The notes: generated by a model not told the origin, from the letters alone. Numbered from the stretch's first letter, positions 17,459 to 27,580 are shown. The stretch: DNA of 64,000 bases from Neobacillus soli NBRC 102451 (GCF_001591665.1 NZ_BCVI01000039.1:1-64000); one strand, 5' to 3'. Translations and numbers: made by a program.

Positions 17459-18718
17459 CTACTCGCCTTTTCTAATTGATGTAATGGTAGGAAATTCAAA
17501 ATGAAATGTCGTGCCTGCGCCCACTTCACTTTCCCCCCATATTTCCCCATCCATTGCCCGGACAATGCTATATACCACCATCATACCTAAACCCGTTCCA
17601 TTTTTTCCTTTTGTGGAATAAAAGGGTTCTCCCAATCGTTCAAATTGTTCGCTAGTCATCCCTATACCAGTGTCCTTCACCCTAATCGTTACATAACTTT
17701 GGCTAAATTCAGTGGATATGGATAAACAACCGCCATTAGGCATCGCTTCAATAGCATTTTTGAGTACATTTATAAAGCATTGACGGAACTTCTGTCCGTC
17801 TCCCTTTATGAAACCAATTACCGAAAAATCAGTGATAATCTCAACTGAATTTTGGTTTGCTAAGGGTAAAAGGATATTTATTATTTGCCGAAGTTCACTT
17901 TTTACATTTAGTTCTTCGAAGGTCTCCAAGGACGGTTTCGCAAAGGTTAAATAATCTTGAATTACCCGCTCGGCAGAATGTAATTCTTCCTTTACGATGG
18001 ATAAGTATTCCTTCCTTTTCTGCCTTGGGAGGTAATCATCTTGAAGTAGTTGGACAAATCCGCTGGCTGCAGTTAATGGGTTTCTAATTTCATGGGAAAT
18101 GGCGGCCCCCATTTGTTCAACTGCTTTTAACTTTTCAGTTTTAATTAACTGCTGCTGCATTTCGTTATTTCTTCTGACAAATTCTATACCAAATGATATG
18201 ATACCAATACCAAGTGGCGGGATGACAAGATAAGCAAACAAGAAATCAAGCCAATAAAGATAGGGATGGGTGATCAGCATGCCCCCGCTTGTCATCGCTC
18301 CAAGGATCATCCCTAGTGCAACGGTGAAAAGAATTCGGCGTTCAGGACTTTTTCTCCAAAACATAGGGTATATTCGCCACAGAATAATCCCAAGCGGAGC
18401 ATATAGGAATAAGGTTAGAAAAAGACCTAAATCTAGTCCGTAAAAACTTCTAATAATAATTATTGCTATTGCAAGGATGGGTCCAATACCTAGATATACC
18501 GAACCGATGACTAAGGGAATAATTCTTAAATCAGCCCGGGCAACTGGAATTGGATTGTAAGAAAAATGAATACAAAACCATACCATTACGATAAAGAAAA
18601 AGATAATGAAGGGTTTTGATAAAGTGAACCTTTTGCTTTTATTTAAAAAGATCACAACAAAGAATAAAAATATGATTAAGATGGAAAGGCTTATGAGAAA
18701 ATGTTTGGTAATGTCCAT
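17459..18718 (-). CDS. Sensor histidine kinase (5TM-LYT type, KinB-like)
   Basis: The protein has six or so membrane helices matching the 5TMR-LYT sensor module (DLRIIPLVIGSVYLGIGPIL), followed by HisKA (AISHEIRNPLTAASGF, phosphoacceptor H209) and HATPase motifs (NVLKNAIEAMP, VKDTGIGM, GTGLGM). The architecture is that of KinB-like sporulation kinases, which feed the Spo0A phosphorelay. No response regulator is adjacent, which fits an orphan phosphorelay kinase. The ATG at 18718 has GGTG six bases before it; a GTG at 18727 is an alternative start. Confidence 0.9.
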   Translation of the reverse strand: MDITKHFLISLSILIIFLFFVVIFLNKSKRFTLSKPFIIFFFIVMVWFCIHFSYNPIPVARADLRIIPLVIGSVYLGIGPILAIAIIIIRSFYGLDLGLFLTLFLYAPLGIILWRIYPMFWRKSPERRILFTVALGMILGAMTSGGMLITHPYLYWLDFLFAYLVIPPLGIGIISFGIEFVRRNNEMQQQLIKTEKLKAVEQMGAAISHEIRNPLTAASGFVQLLQDDYLPRQKRKEYLSIVKEELHSAERVIQDYLTFAKPSLETFEELNVKSELRQIINILLPLANQNSVEIITDFSVIGFIKGDGQKFRQCFINVLKNAIEAMPNGGCLSISTEFSQSYVTIRVKDTGIGMTSEQFERLGEPFYSTKGKNGTGLGMMVVYSIVRAMDGEIWGESEVGAGTTFHFEFPTITSIRKGE

Positions 18719-18852
18719 TAACTTCACCGTCCAATAAAGGCTCTTAGGAAAATTTTACAGGTATCTTCCACAATTTACAACAAAATTTTCGCAATATTTT
18801 GGAAAAATAGAACAATTTGTCGTTTTTGGGCCTGTATATAGGAAATAACGAT

Positions 18853-18888
18853 AAAAAGGAAGACTTGAGCGCATCAGCCTTCCTTTTT
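18853..18888 (-). terminator. Terminator after the diguanylate cyclase
   Basis: The stem AAAAAGGAAG.. with ..CTTCCTTTTT gives a U-run on the minus strand, just after the stop codon at 18890. Confidence 0.75.
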
Positions 18889-18889
18889 A

Positions 18890-20371
18890 TTAAGTTGAAA
18901 TTGTATTTCTACCCTTTGTTTTTGATAAATATAAAGCCGAATCTGCCCTTTGAATTAATGCTTGCGGCTTTGTTGAAGATGTCGGGACAATGGTGCCAAG
19001 CCCGATACTTAATGTGACATTATCTGCAATTTCCGAACTGCTATGAGGAATGTGCAGTGACTGGATTGTCTCCTGAATATGCTGTGCCACTTTTATACCA
19101 TCCGAGATTATTGTTGAAGGTAAGATTAGTGCGAATTCTTCTCCGCCATAACGGTAGAAAGTAAAATCTGAGTTACCTGTAATCTGATCTTTAATGGTTT
19201 GAGCAATCAATTGTAAGCAAAAGTCCCCAGTTAAATGGCCGTATGTATCATTGTATTTTTTAAAGTAATCAATATCGAACATCATTAATGTAAGCGGCGA
19301 ATTGGATGAAAGACAATTCGTCCATTCTTTCTCTAATGTTTCATCAAAATATCTTCTATTGGCAATTCCCGTTAATCCATCCATATATGATAGTCTATTT
19401 AGTAATTCGTTTGCCTCTTGTAATTTTTGTTGGGTTAGTTTTCGGTCGGTAATATTCCTTGAGACAATAATGACTCTTTTACTGCCATCTTCCTCAAAGT
19501 GGACACTCTTGAGCGTAGATTCAATCCAAATGTAGTCGCCAAAGCTGGAACGATAACGGTAAGTGGATTCGGCACCTCCATCACTTAGTGCTGTTTCGAA
19601 ACTTTCTTTAGTCTCCTCAATATCATCAGGATGGATAAAATCCTCGATTCTTTTCCCAAGTAATTCTGGATATTCATAATGAATGACTTCTTTTACCGCT
19701 GGTGAAATGTAAATATACTCAGCCTTTTCATTGTGCATTGTTATCATGTCACTAGAATATTCAGCTATTAACCGAAAGCGTTCTTCTGTTTCTTTTAATT
19801 TATATTGTGTTTCATTTGAATCCACAACGAAAACAAAAAAGTGATACGCTATAAAACCACCAATTAATGAAATAAGATAATGAATGGTTAAAAGAGTTTT
19901 AAGGGTATGTAAATCATCAATTTTAATAAAAAAGATGATTGATAGAATTAACAAAGCGCAAAGATTCATAACAAAGGCCTTTAATGTGCGAGAAAGCCGA
20001 AGCGGTGATATCGCCCCACAAACGAGTCCAATTAATAATGCCCCAATTGATGGGAGTATGGCCGCATGACTAAAACCGAAAAGGATTACTCTCCCAATTG
20101 CAATAATAACAGATGCAATGATTGCCGGAATAAATCCGCCAAATGCGGCAGCAATTACAATAGCCAAGTGGCGTAAATCGGCAATAATCCCAGTGTTGAT
20201 TTCAATACTAAACAACATTAAGATGTTCCCGAGGACCCCAAAAAAAAGTCCCCAATATAACTTAGAGGGTAAAGGGGAGGATAACCTTAAGGGCTTATCT
20301 TTAAATAACACGCCCATAATTGAAAAGGTTGCAATTAAAAGTGTAGCATTTGAAACAAAATCTCTTAACAT
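18890..20371 (-). CDS. Membrane diguanylate cyclase (5TM-LYT, PAS, GGDEF)
   Basis: The 493-residue protein has an N-terminal 5TMR-LYT membrane sensor (about residues 1-185), a PAS domain (about 195-315, RFRLIAEYSSDMITMHNE) and a GGDEF domain with intact active site (RYGGEEFALIL) and substrate-binding DIDYFKKYNDTYGH. It should make cyclic di-GMP. No standard RxxD inhibitory site is seen before GGEEF. The start ATG at 20371 follows CAGGAGAA. It shares its sensor fold with the neighbouring histidine kinase on the same strand, but about 170 bases and a terminator separate them. Confidence 0.92.
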   Translation of the reverse strand: MLRDFVSNATLLIATFSIMGVLFKDKPLRLSSPLPSKLYWGLFFGVLGNILMLFSIEINTGIIADLRHLAIVIAAAFGGFIPAIIASVIIAIGRVILFGFSHAAILPSIGALLIGLVCGAISPLRLSRTLKAFVMNLCALLILSIIFFIKIDDLHTLKTLLTIHYLISLIGGFIAYHFFVFVVDSNETQYKLKETEERFRLIAEYSSDMITMHNEKAEYIYISPAVKEVIHYEYPELLGKRIEDFIHPDDIEETKESFETALSDGGAESTYRYRSSFGDYIWIESTLKSVHFEEDGSKRVIIVSRNITDRKLTQQKLQEANELLNRLSYMDGLTGIANRRYFDETLEKEWTNCLSSNSPLTLMMFDIDYFKKYNDTYGHLTGDFCLQLIAQTIKDQITGNSDFTFYRYGGEEFALILPSTIISDGIKVAQHIQETIQSLHIPHSSSEIADNVTLSIGLGTIVPTSSTKPQALIQRADSALYLSKTKGRNTIST

Positions 20372-20516
20372 GTAAATTCTCCTGATATCGAATTGTAGTG
20401 CTTCTTGCTATTGTGCAATATTATTTCTTTGAGTTATTTCAAAGCATTCCAATTATACTATGAATTAACTATTTTAGACAAAGCTAGAATGGGAAATGCA
20501 TGTTTATATTTTAAAA

Positions 20517-20552
20517 TAAAAAAGCCTCCTGTTTTTTTCAAGCGGAAGCTTT
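20517..20552 (-). terminator. Terminator after azoR
   Basis: On the minus strand AAAGCTTCC pairs with GGAGGCTTT (one mismatch) and runs into T residues. Confidence 0.7.
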
Positions 20553-20563
20553 TGTACATTTTC

Positions 20564-21244
20564 TTATAGCCGAACGGCAATAGGGTATTTAGCCAATTCT
20601 TTTGCAGCTGCTTTTGCCTTTTCTTTTGCCATTGCTAGGATTTCGGGAACCTTTTGCGGATTTAGATCAAATCCCTCAGCAATAACCGTGTCCAGTACTT
20701 CAATTCCCAGAAAGTGAAGGGCAATTTTTAAATAACGATCACCCGATTCCATTTCTTGCATTGGTGTCCCGGTATATTGCCCGCCTCTCGTTTGGATATG
20801 GATTGCTTTTTTATTTGATAAAAGTCCTTTTGGACCGGTAGGAGTATGTTCAAAGGTTTTTCCCGAAATAAATAAATTGTCCAAAAAGGCCTTTAATACG
20901 GCAGGTGAACTTAAATTCCACATTGGAGAAACAAAAACAAAGTAATCATACGTGATAAATTCATCGGCAAGCGCATGCATTTTTACTATTTTCTCCCTTT
21001 CAACCTCGGATAGTTGATCCAATGTATAGCCATAACCTGCTAATTTTCCTCTCGCTGACACCAAATCAGCATCCATTTGGGCAAAATCTAAAGTAAACAA
21101 GTCGAATTTCTTTATTTCAACATCTGGAGATTCCTCCCGAAAAGCATCAAGAAATGATTCCCCAATCTGCAATCCCTTTGACTTTTCCAGCCCTTTTGGA
21201 TTTGCAGTTATATAAAGCAGTTTTTTCACATTAACACAACCCAT
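20564..21244 (-). CDS. azoR: FMN-dependent NADH azoreductase
   Basis: The flavodoxin-fold enzyme (about 220 residues) reduces quinones and azo compounds with NADH. Motifs include LLYITANPKG, the FMN-binding FVSPMWNLSSPAVLKAFLDN and IHIQTRGGQYTGTP. The start is uncertain: ATG 21244 has no clear ribosome site, and a GTG five codons later fits the family's usual VKKLLYITANP N-terminus. In bacilli such genes are controlled by quinone- or thiol-sensing MarR/DUF24 repressors. A perfect-looking palindrome sits at the -35 region here. Confidence 0.92.
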   Translation of the reverse strand: MGCVNVKKLLYITANPKGLEKSKGLQIGESFLDAFREESPDVEIKKFDLFTLDFAQMDADLVSARGKLAGYGYTLDQLSEVEREKIVKMHALADEFITYDYFVFVSPMWNLSSPAVLKAFLDNLFISGKTFEHTPTGPKGLLSNKKAIHIQTRGGQYTGTPMQEMESGDRYLKIALHFLGIEVLDTVIAEGFDLNPQKVPEILAMAKEKAKAAAKELAKYPIAVRL

Positions 21245-21270
21245 CTTTATATATTTAATTCATTACTTTT

Positions 21271-21311
21271 ATTATAGAAAAAAACCTCTTGCTCAATATT
21301 GAACAAGAGGT
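21271..21311 (-). promoter_or_regulatory. azoR promoter region with 28-bp palindrome
   Basis: On the minus strand TATAAT (21276-21271) lies 17 bases or so after the centre of a 28-bp palindrome (21284-21311: ACCTCTTG..CAAGAGGT arms, TCAATATTGA core, one mismatched pair). The palindrome covers the expected -35 site, as repressor operators do. Because it is followed by seven T residues on the minus strand, it could also act as a terminator for readthrough from the upstream gene. Confidence 0.5.
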
Positions 21312-21366
21312 GAAGTTATTGAACATTATGTGTCTGATTTATTGTCTATGAAAATCTTGGGGCAAA

Positions 21367-21402
21367 TAAAAAGCTTGAGGAAGAAATTCCTCTAGCTTTT
21401 TA
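21367..21402 (-). terminator. Terminator after the LPXTG surface protein gene
   Basis: AAAAAGCTTGAGGAA pairs with TTCCTCTAGCTTTTT around a 4-nt loop, ending in a U-run. Confidence 0.82.
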
Positions 21403-21443
21403 TTAAATATTATTAGTAGAGAGGGCAGTGATCTGCCCATAAC

Positions 21444-23798
21444 TCAATGTTCATTCTTTAATTTTCTTCTTTTGAATACAAACAAGGTTACAGCGCCCAA
21501 CATAAACAATGTACTACCGATTAATAGCATTGTATACATATTTGTTGCAGTATTAGGGAGTTTATTCCCTCCGCTATGATTGTTTTTATCTTGATTCTGA
21601 TCTTTAAAAGCATCTTCGTTCGGGTGGTCATTTTTATTATCATTTTCTACTGAATCCGACTCAACTTTAACTAATCCATTGATTGCCGCTTGTAAAGCAC
21701 TAAGTGCCTCACGTAATTCTTCTTCATTTTTAATCGTTCCTAATGCTGATTGGGCAGTAACGATCGCAGCTTGTAATGTTTCATAAGAGCTGGATGTATA
21801 TCTACCATCGTCATTTTTGATGGCTTTTGCCTCTGCAATTAGCTTTTCTAATGAAGTTAAATCCACGAAAGCGGATGGTTTTTCTACATTAAGGACATAC
21901 TGTTTTCTAAATGAATCATATTCTGCGGTAATCACTGTTTTCCCTTCATTTAATGCTGTGATTATTCCATTGCCGTCGATAGTTGCGACAGAAGATTCGG
22001 AGCTATGATAAACGACGTTTTCAGTCTGTGACTTTTTGTTGTTTTTCCAGTATATTCCATTTATTTGAACTTGGTCATTTTCTCCAATAAGGAGTTTTTC
22101 CTTCCCTGAAATTTCTATGTTTTTCACTCTTGAACTTGTTTTGGTTCTTTCTAAAGAAGCCTTCACCTTATTGAGAAATCCTTGAATTTCTTCATTTGGC
22201 GGTGAATCAAGAGTGCTAGGATGACCTTCATCTCCAGGTACCCAAAGCAATTCTACCGGAATATATCCTCTGTAATCGCTGTTTCTAATATCTGTGAAGA
22301 GTCTATCAAAATCGAGCCATACATTTGTTTCTTGTCCAGCGGTTTTCTTTTTCACTTGGAAGTTGTTGGAATAAGGGAGCGAAGCTCGGATGTCACGGTA
22401 CCAATTATAGTCATGACCATAGTTTGTACTTAGGAAATTTCTAAAGTAACCGGTGTCATTAATAATGCCGATGTTAGGATGATTGACCCATTTCAGTATT
22501 TGGATTGTTTGACCGGCCGTTGCAGTCATGTCTCCATGGTTCTGGAGACCTATTTTTACACCCTTCGTTGCCCCATATTCTGCAATTTCTCGCATAGGAG
22601 GAGCAATTCTGTCTCTAGCAATCTCTTCCCATCCATGATTCATGATGTCTCTCGGTACATCACCGGAAAATACACGCATAACAGGAGCCCCCATTTCAGC
22701 AGCAACATCGATCCAATATTTAATACGTTCGACATCGAGAGCACGTCTTTCGGCATTAGGATCGGCAAAATTGTTTTGCACCCCAGTACCGCTAATTTCT
22801 AATCCTAATTCTTTACAAAGCGCCTTTAATTTCCTGACGAAATCATAAATTTCTTCATCTGATTTGGTAGGCATTGAATTATTATCATAACCCGGAATAT
22901 AGTAAGCAGTGATATCGACCGCATCAAATCCAGCTTGCTTCGCAAATCTTAGTGCATCAAATGTATCGATTGGCGGAACATCATTTTTGTTATTCATCCA
23001 GGCGCTTAAATTCGAACTAAAGCTATACAGATTAAGACTAAGCTTATAATCACCCGTATAGTATTCACCAGTATACGGTTGATCTATATCTTGGTCATAT
23101 TTGTAATCGTAAAATTGTAACTCATCTGCTCCCTCATCATCGTCGACACTCTCATCACCAATTAATTTTATTTTGAAACCCATGAAATCCCAATTGTTTT
23201 TATACTTATCAATCGCTTTTTCGGTCGGAACGTAAATCGTTAAATTTGTTACATCTTTAAACCAATATCCCGTTGGAAGCATTTCGGGAGGTTCTTCTCC
23301 TAGGGTTAGAGATGTAATAGTTGTTCGATAAAAGGCCCTGTTGCCCATGGCAGTCAAGTTCGGCAGTTCAACTGATTTTAGATTACCAGCGTGGATTCTA
23401 CCTTGATAAAAGGCTCTTCCTCCGAGAATGCTAGTATTAAGAAATTTTACATTTTGAAGGGATTGGTTTTCTTCAAATGCTTTATCTGGAACAGTAGAAT
23501 TCTCAAAATCTGCTGTTCCAATGAGTTCAAAAATTTGCAAGTTTATAAGACTTTCGTTAATAAATTTCGCATCACTGGCGTTCAGTATACCATCGGTAAT
23601 GGTAAGGCTAGTAATGTCCTTAAAATCCATTCCAGTACTATTTATTGCTTCTTTTAGTTCGCCTCCGGAATGTGAAAGACGTATCGATAACGCACCTTCT
23701 GAATCTGGATTGCCTTCTGCAATTGCTGAAATAGGCAGGAGGGCAATTAGCATTACTGTGGTAAGGATTAAACTATAAATATTTTTTATATTTAACAT
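21444..23798 (-). CDS. Sortase-anchored surface protein: LRR + xylose-isomerase-like TIM barrel + Ig-like + FIVAR
   Basis: The 784-residue exported protein has a signal peptide (residues 1-27). It is followed by BspA-type leucine-rich repeats (about 55-215), a sugar isomerase/AP-endonuclease-2-type TIM barrel (about 250-545; motifs [53 protein letters not shown]) and a Big2 Ig-like domain (about 565-640). A FIVAR helical repeat (about 645-715) and a standard sorting signal (LPNTA, hydrophobic segment, KRRK) complete it. Such TIM barrels are normally cytoplasmic, so an outside location is odd. The protein is a paralogue of 24410-27466. A GTAAACGTTTAC operator lies about 60 bases upstream. The likely role is binding or breaking a polysaccharide at the cell surface (inference). 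Confidence 0.82.
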   Translation of the reverse strand: MLNIKNIYSLILTTVMLIALLPISAIAEGNPDSEGALSIRLSHSGGELKEAINSTGMDFKDITSLTITDGILNASDAKFINESLINLQIFELIGTADFENSTVPDKAFEENQSLQNVKFLNTSILGGRAFYQGRIHAGNLKSVELPNLTAMGNRAFYRTTITSLTLGEEPPEMLPTGYWFKDVTNLTIYVPTEKAIDKYKNNWDFMGFKIKLIGDESVDDDEGADELQFYDYKYDQDIDQPYTGEYYTGDYKLSLNLYSFSSNLSAWMNNKNDVPPIDTFDALRFAKQAGFDAVDITAYYIPGYDNNSMPTKSDEEIYDFVRKLKALCKELGLEISGTGVQNNFADPNAERRALDVERIKYWIDVAAEMGAPVMRVFSGDVPRDIMNHGWEEIARDRIAPPMREIAEYGATKGVKIGLQNHGDMTATAGQTIQILKWVNHPNIGIINDTGYFRNFLSTNYGHDYNWYRDIRASLPYSNNFQVKKKTAGQETNVWLDFDRLFTDIRNSDYRGYIPVELLWVPGDEGHPSTLDSPPNEEIQGFLNKVKASLERTKTSSRVKNIEISGKEKLLIGENDQVQINGIYWKNNKKSQTENVVYHSSESSVATIDGNGIITALNEGKTVITAEYDSFRKQYVLNVEKPSAFVDLTSLEKLIAEAKAIKNDDGRYTSSSYETLQAAIVTAQSALGTIKNEEELREALSALQAAINGLVKVESDSVENDNKNDHPNEDAFKDQNQDKNNHSGGNKLPNTATNMYTMLLIGSTLFMLGAVTLFVFKRRKLKNEH

Positions 23799-23856
23799 GT
23801 ATAAATCCCCCTTCTTGTAAATGAATCGTATTTATGTAAAATTTTTACTTAAATAA

Positions 23857-23868
23857 GTAAACGTTTAC
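23857..23868. promoter_or_regulatory. LacI-type operator before the LPXTG surface protein gene
   Basis: Perfect GTAAACGTTTAC, 59 bases before the minus-strand start codon. No clear promoter could be assigned for that gene. Confidence 0.7.
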
Positions 23869-24115
23869 ATAATTTCTGGAGTATTTTCATTTTTTTTTAG
23901 ATTATCCACCTCCCAAGCAGTGTTTGTAACACCGTAAAGATTGCTTGCATTACATTGAAGAAAATCTAGAAGAGAGCTTAATAGAAGTCTTTAGAATTCA
24001 ATTGGAATATAGCACATGGTTTTTTAAATAACAATATTTTCTAATTATTTTTAACATTTTGATACAAAAGAACTATTTGTAATTATAGGTAATAATATTT
24101 CTTTTGAAAAATCTA

Positions 24116-24164
24116 TTGACAGTGAATTGAGGTCCTTATAAACTTTAGTTTAGTAAACGTTTAC
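24116..24164 (+). promoter_or_regulatory. Promoter and main operator of the 24410 surface-protein gene
   Basis: TTGACA (24116-24121), 17 bases, TAAACT (24139-24144), then eight bases and a perfect GTAAACGTTTAC (24153-24164). The layout is the same, base for base in spacing, as at 31696-31744 before the LacI gene. The operator covers the start of transcription, so it should repress. Confidence 0.75.
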
Positions 24165-24183
24165 ATTGCTAATTATTTTATAT

Positions 24184-24268
24184 GTAAACGATTTACTACA
24201 GTCTACTTTCAATGAGGTAAACGTTGAATGTTTACTTTATTTTTTTATTTTCATATGTAAACGTTTAC
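24184..24268 (+). promoter_or_regulatory. Additional operator copies in the leader
   Basis: Three further sites: GTAAACGATTTAC (24184-24196, one base longer), GTAAAC..GTTTAC with a 7-base centre (24217-24235) and a perfect GTAAACGTTTAC (24257-24268). The last, read as TGTAAACGTTTACC, also nearly fits a CcpA cre site. Confidence 0.6.
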
Positions 24269-24409
24269 CTAATGAGATTGTTATAAAAAATGCTTTAGGA
24301 AGAACTTTATTTGGAGGTGAGAAAACGGGTTATTGGAAAAATCTATCGTGAGAAACATAATAGGATAGGTGTTAGGGTTGCAAATAACTCAAAATGGAGG
24401 GGTAAGTAC

Positions 24410-27400
24410 ATGTATAAGAAAGAATATAAAGCTCGTAAAGTACTAAGTCTTACATTAGCTTTTCTATTAATTTTAACTTCGCTTCAATTTACATTAAGCT
24501 CAAACGTTCAGGCCGCATTAGATACCGATGATGGGGTAGCTGTCATCACGTTTGATAGAGCTGATAGACTTGTTGATCTATTGAAGGATGCCGGCTTTGA
24601 CAGCACCAATCCTGAGCAGGCAGCCAAGTTGAAAAAGATTGTCATTAAAGCAGGTAAGACAAAGAAAACACTTGCGAATGCAGACTTTAACTATCAAGGA
24701 AGACTTCTTAGTAACTATATTAACCTTACATCCTTTATGATAGAAAAGCCGAATGATCCTCTTTATTTAACATGGAATGGTAATAAAATACCGAATAATG
24801 CGTTTAAAGGTCTTAAAAATCTAAAGGAAGTGAAAATAGGTATTGCTACTGCTAACATTGGTTCATCAGCTTTTGAAGGCTGTAGCTCACTAGAGACAGC
24901 AGAGTTTCTCGAAACTCGCACAATTAGCCCGATGTCTTTCAAGGGAAACACAAGTCTTACATCACTTACCTTTAATAAAACGTATCTTCCAGTTGTATTT
25001 GATGAATTTCCAGGTGAACCGACTGATTGGTTTAATGATGTCGATACTAGTAAACTAACTATTTACGTTCCGACAGGAGCGGTCGAAATTTTTAGAGATG
25101 ATGAAGATTGGACAACTATTTGTAGCGGCTGCACCATCATGTCAAATGGTGACGATACCGAGAAAGGCGCCGATGATGGGCCGCCGGCAACGCAAGAAAT
25201 TGAGATTGCTACGTTTGATACAAAAAAACTAGAGGATGCCATCAAAAATTCTCCTGGTTTTAACGGTAATTATGAGGATATCCGAGTGCTTACCATTAAA
25301 AGAGGCGTTTTAGCTCCTGCTGATTGCAGCTTTATTGCCAGCAGACTTAAAAAGCTTGAAGAGCTCTATATTGTCGATCAAGCTAATTTTGAAAATAGTG
25401 TCATTCCGAAAAATGCTTTTGAAGGCAACAGATATTTAACAAAAGTTAAAGCGGAGAATGTAACAGAAATTGGTGTAAAAGCGTTCAATTTATTTGAAAG
25501 TTTAACAGAAGTGAATTTTCCAGATGTGAAAATAATTCGATCACAAGCTTTTGCACAAACAAAGGGTTCTAGTGACAGCAAACTTGCAATCGCAAGATTT
25601 CCAAAAGTGGAAGTAATCGAACAAAGAGCGTTCTATTTTTGTGTAAACTTAAAGCACTTGTACTTGGGTGCACAACCACCTACACTTACGGTTCCTGAAG
25701 GTAAACAAGGTTTGTGGTTTAATTATGTAACAGACATGACGGTTCATGTGCCTGACCGGGCTGCATATGATGGATATGTAAAAATTGAAAATAGCGAGAT
25801 GATTGACTGGAGTGCCTTTGATTTCATTGCAGAAAATGGTGATGAACTTCCTGTCGTAGAGAGGGCACCTGAATACAATGATGCTGATTATAACCATCTT
25901 CGACTAGATCATAAATTGCCATATTATAACGGTGATTATAAAACAAGTCTAAACTTGTATACATTTAACATGAATTTAAACTCATGGATCCAAGGGCGTA
26001 CTTCACCTGAACCGATGGATACCTTTGAGGCGATCAAGTGGGCACATGATAACGGCTTTGATGCAGTCGATGTAACATGTTATTACATTCCAGGTTATAG
26101 TAATACAGCAATGCCAACAAAAGAACAACAAAAAGATATTCTTGTCTTCGCTAAACGGATTAAAGAATATGCAGATGAAATAGGAATTGCGATCAGCGGT
26201 ACGGGGATTCAAAATAATTTTGCCGATCCGAATCAAAATAGACGTGATTTAGATATTGAGCGTGCTAAGTTTTATATTCAAGTGGCAGATGCAATGGGAG
26301 CACCTGTTATCCGTGTGTTTGCTGGTCCGCCTTCTGCTGATATTTTACGCTCAGGCTGGGATTCTGTTACGAAAGACAGAATTACTCCTGCCATTCAAGA
26401 AATTGCCGATTTTGCGAAAGAAAATTATCCAAGTGTGCAAATCGGTGTTCAAAACCACGGTGATATGCTGGCAACAGCCAACCAAGTACTGCAGCTCTTA
26501 GAGTGGGTTAATCGGGACAACGTTGGTATTGTGAACGATACAGGATACTACAGAGATTTTATGAGCCTTGATGCGAGAGGCTATGATTGGTATAGCGATA
26601 TCGCCCTAATCCTTCCGTATTCAAACAACTTTCAAGTTAAGAAAAAGCCAGGCGGGGCAGAAACAACTGAGTTAATGGATTTGGAAAGAATCTTTAGGGA
26701 TATGAGGGTTAGCTCATATGGAAGAAATGGAGAATATATACCGGTCGAATTGTTGTGGAATCCTGGCGATGAGGGGTATCCTGGTGATTTAGCTGAACCA
26801 CCTTATCAAGAAACAAAAGCATTTCTTCAGAAGATGAAAGCAGCGATGGAAAAGACAAAAAATCCAGATATTTATTCGGATTTGAGTGATATTCGTTTGT
26901 CATCGGGTGCGTTGAACGAAACTTTTACGTCTAAAAAGACAAGCTACACGCAGCAGGTAGCTAATAGCGTTTCGAGCCTGACGCTTACACCAATAAAAGC
27001 AGAGGCAGAGGCGATTGTGAAAGTGAACGGAACGATCGCCGAAAGCGGTCAGCCGAGCGAAGCGATTACGCTTAACGCAGGGGTGAATACCATTACGATC
27101 GTTGTAACGGGAGCGGATAATTCTACCAAAACTTATACGATTGAGGTCACAAGGGCCAATGATGCCTTGAATGCAGAAGCAGAAAAATATATTCGTTCAG
27201 TAATGGTCGACAAAAAAATGAATCCTCAAACTGATGTCACAAATCAGATCGTCAAATTAATACAGGGGCAAGCGGCGGACAACGACATCAAAATAAGCTA
27301 TACCGTTGAACCAAATTATTATATCGATCTCGTTAAAAATAGATTGATCATGAAAAAGAAAAATACAAACAAGAAAAACGAAACAGTCTTCGTAACACTC

Positions 27401-27466
27401 ATCTTTGAGAAAAATGGTATGAAAACAGTGAAGGAAGTAACGGTAACCATCGAACCAATAAATTAG
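24410..27466 (+). CDS. Exported protein: two LRR regions + xylose-isomerase-like TIM barrel + cadherin-like domain
   Basis: The 1018-residue protein starts at ATG 24410 behind GGAGGGG. A signal peptide ends near SSNVQAA. Two BspA-type leucine-rich segments follow (about 40-255 and 270-470), then a TIM barrel (about 505-800; [58 protein letters not shown]) closely similar to that of the divergent gene 21444-23798. Next comes a cadherin-like beta-sandwich (about 825-915, [19 protein letters not shown]) and an Ig-like tail. No LPXTG or other anchor is seen, so it is probably released or bound through its repeats. Enzyme activity is unknown. The conserved Glu, Asp and His of the barrel suggest a metal site. 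Confidence 0.8.
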   Translation: MYKKEYKARKVLSLTLAFLLILTSLQFTLSSNVQAALDTDDGVAVITFDRADRLVDLLKDAGFDSTNPEQAAKLKKIVIKAGKTKKTLANADFNYQGRLLSNYINLTSFMIEKPNDPLYLTWNGNKIPNNAFKGLKNLKEVKIGIATANIGSSAFEGCSSLETAEFLETRTISPMSFKGNTSLTSLTFNKTYLPVVFDEFPGEPTDWFNDVDTSKLTIYVPTGAVEIFRDDEDWTTICSGCTIMSNGDDTEKGADDGPPATQEIEIATFDTKKLEDAIKNSPGFNGNYEDIRVLTIKRGVLAPADCSFIASRLKKLEELYIVDQANFENSVIPKNAFEGNRYLTKVKAENVTEIGVKAFNLFESLTEVNFPDVKIIRSQAFAQTKGSSDSKLAIARFPKVEVIEQRAFYFCVNLKHLYLGAQPPTLTVPEGKQGLWFNYVTDMTVHVPDRAAYDGYVKIENSEMIDWSAFDFIAENGDELPVVERAPEYNDADYNHLRLDHKLPYYNGDYKTSLNLYTFNMNLNSWIQGRTSPEPMDTFEAIKWAHDNGFDAVDVTCYYIPGYSNTAMPTKEQQKDILVFAKRIKEYADEIGIAISGTGIQNNFADPNQNRRDLDIERAKFYIQVADAMGAPVIRVFAGPPSADILRSGWDSVTKDRITPAIQEIADFAKENYPSVQIGVQNHGDMLATANQVLQLLEWVNRDNVGIVNDTGYYRDFMSLDARGYDWYSDIALILPYSNNFQVKKKPGGAETTELMDLERIFRDMRVSSYGRNGEYIPVELLWNPGDEGYPGDLAEPPYQETKAFLQKMKAAMEKTKNPDIYSDLSDIRLSSGALNETFTSKKTSYTQQVANSVSSLTLTPIKAEAEAIVKVNGTIAESGQPSEAITLNAGVNTITIVVTGADNSTKTYTIEVTRANDALNAEAEKYIRSVMVDKKMNPQTDVTNQIVKLIQGQAADNDIKISYTVEPNYYIDLVKNRLIMKKKNTNKKNETVFVTLIFEKNGMKTVKEVTVTIEPIN

Positions 27467-27484
27467 GGACAAGGTTCCTGTCCC
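27466..27484. repeat. REP-like small palindrome
   Basis: GGGACAAGGTTCCTGTCCC folds into a stem with a tiny loop and one bulged A. Similar GGGACA..TGTCCC palindromes are scattered in many Bacillus genomes as REP-type elements (recalled, not searched). It begins on the last base of the preceding stop codon. Confidence 0.4.
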
Positions 27485-27493
27485 CATGTCCCA

Positions 27494-27549
27494 GGGTTAT
27501 CCCAAAGGTAATCAAACTGATCATCGCCTGAGGGATAGCCCCTTTTTTT
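27494..27549 (+). terminator. Terminator between the two large surface-protein genes
   Basis: GGGTTATCCC/GGGATAGCCC stem with a 28-nt loop, followed by seven T residues. Confidence 0.7.
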
Positions 27550-27580
27550 ACTGAATGATTCTAACCAAAGGAGTGAAAGC

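Larger units (their letters stand above)
23869..24409. other. Divergent control region between two paralogous surface-protein genes
   Basis: This gap has no gene. It holds the promoter and operators described separately and a leader of about 240 bases before the ATG at 24410. An in-frame extension from 24311 has no ribosome site and no signal-peptide character and was not taken as coding. Confidence 0.6.

Noticed and set aside
23857..24268. Operators read purely as CcpA cre sites
   Set aside because: Several copies fit the cre consensus except at one end, but their perfect symmetry, phasing and clustering at the LacI gene favour the local regulator. CcpA input remains possible.
24311..24409. 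33-codon upstream extension of the 24410 surface-protein gene
   Set aside because: It has no ribosome site and would place charged residues before a perfect signal peptide; ATG 24410 has GGAGGGG.
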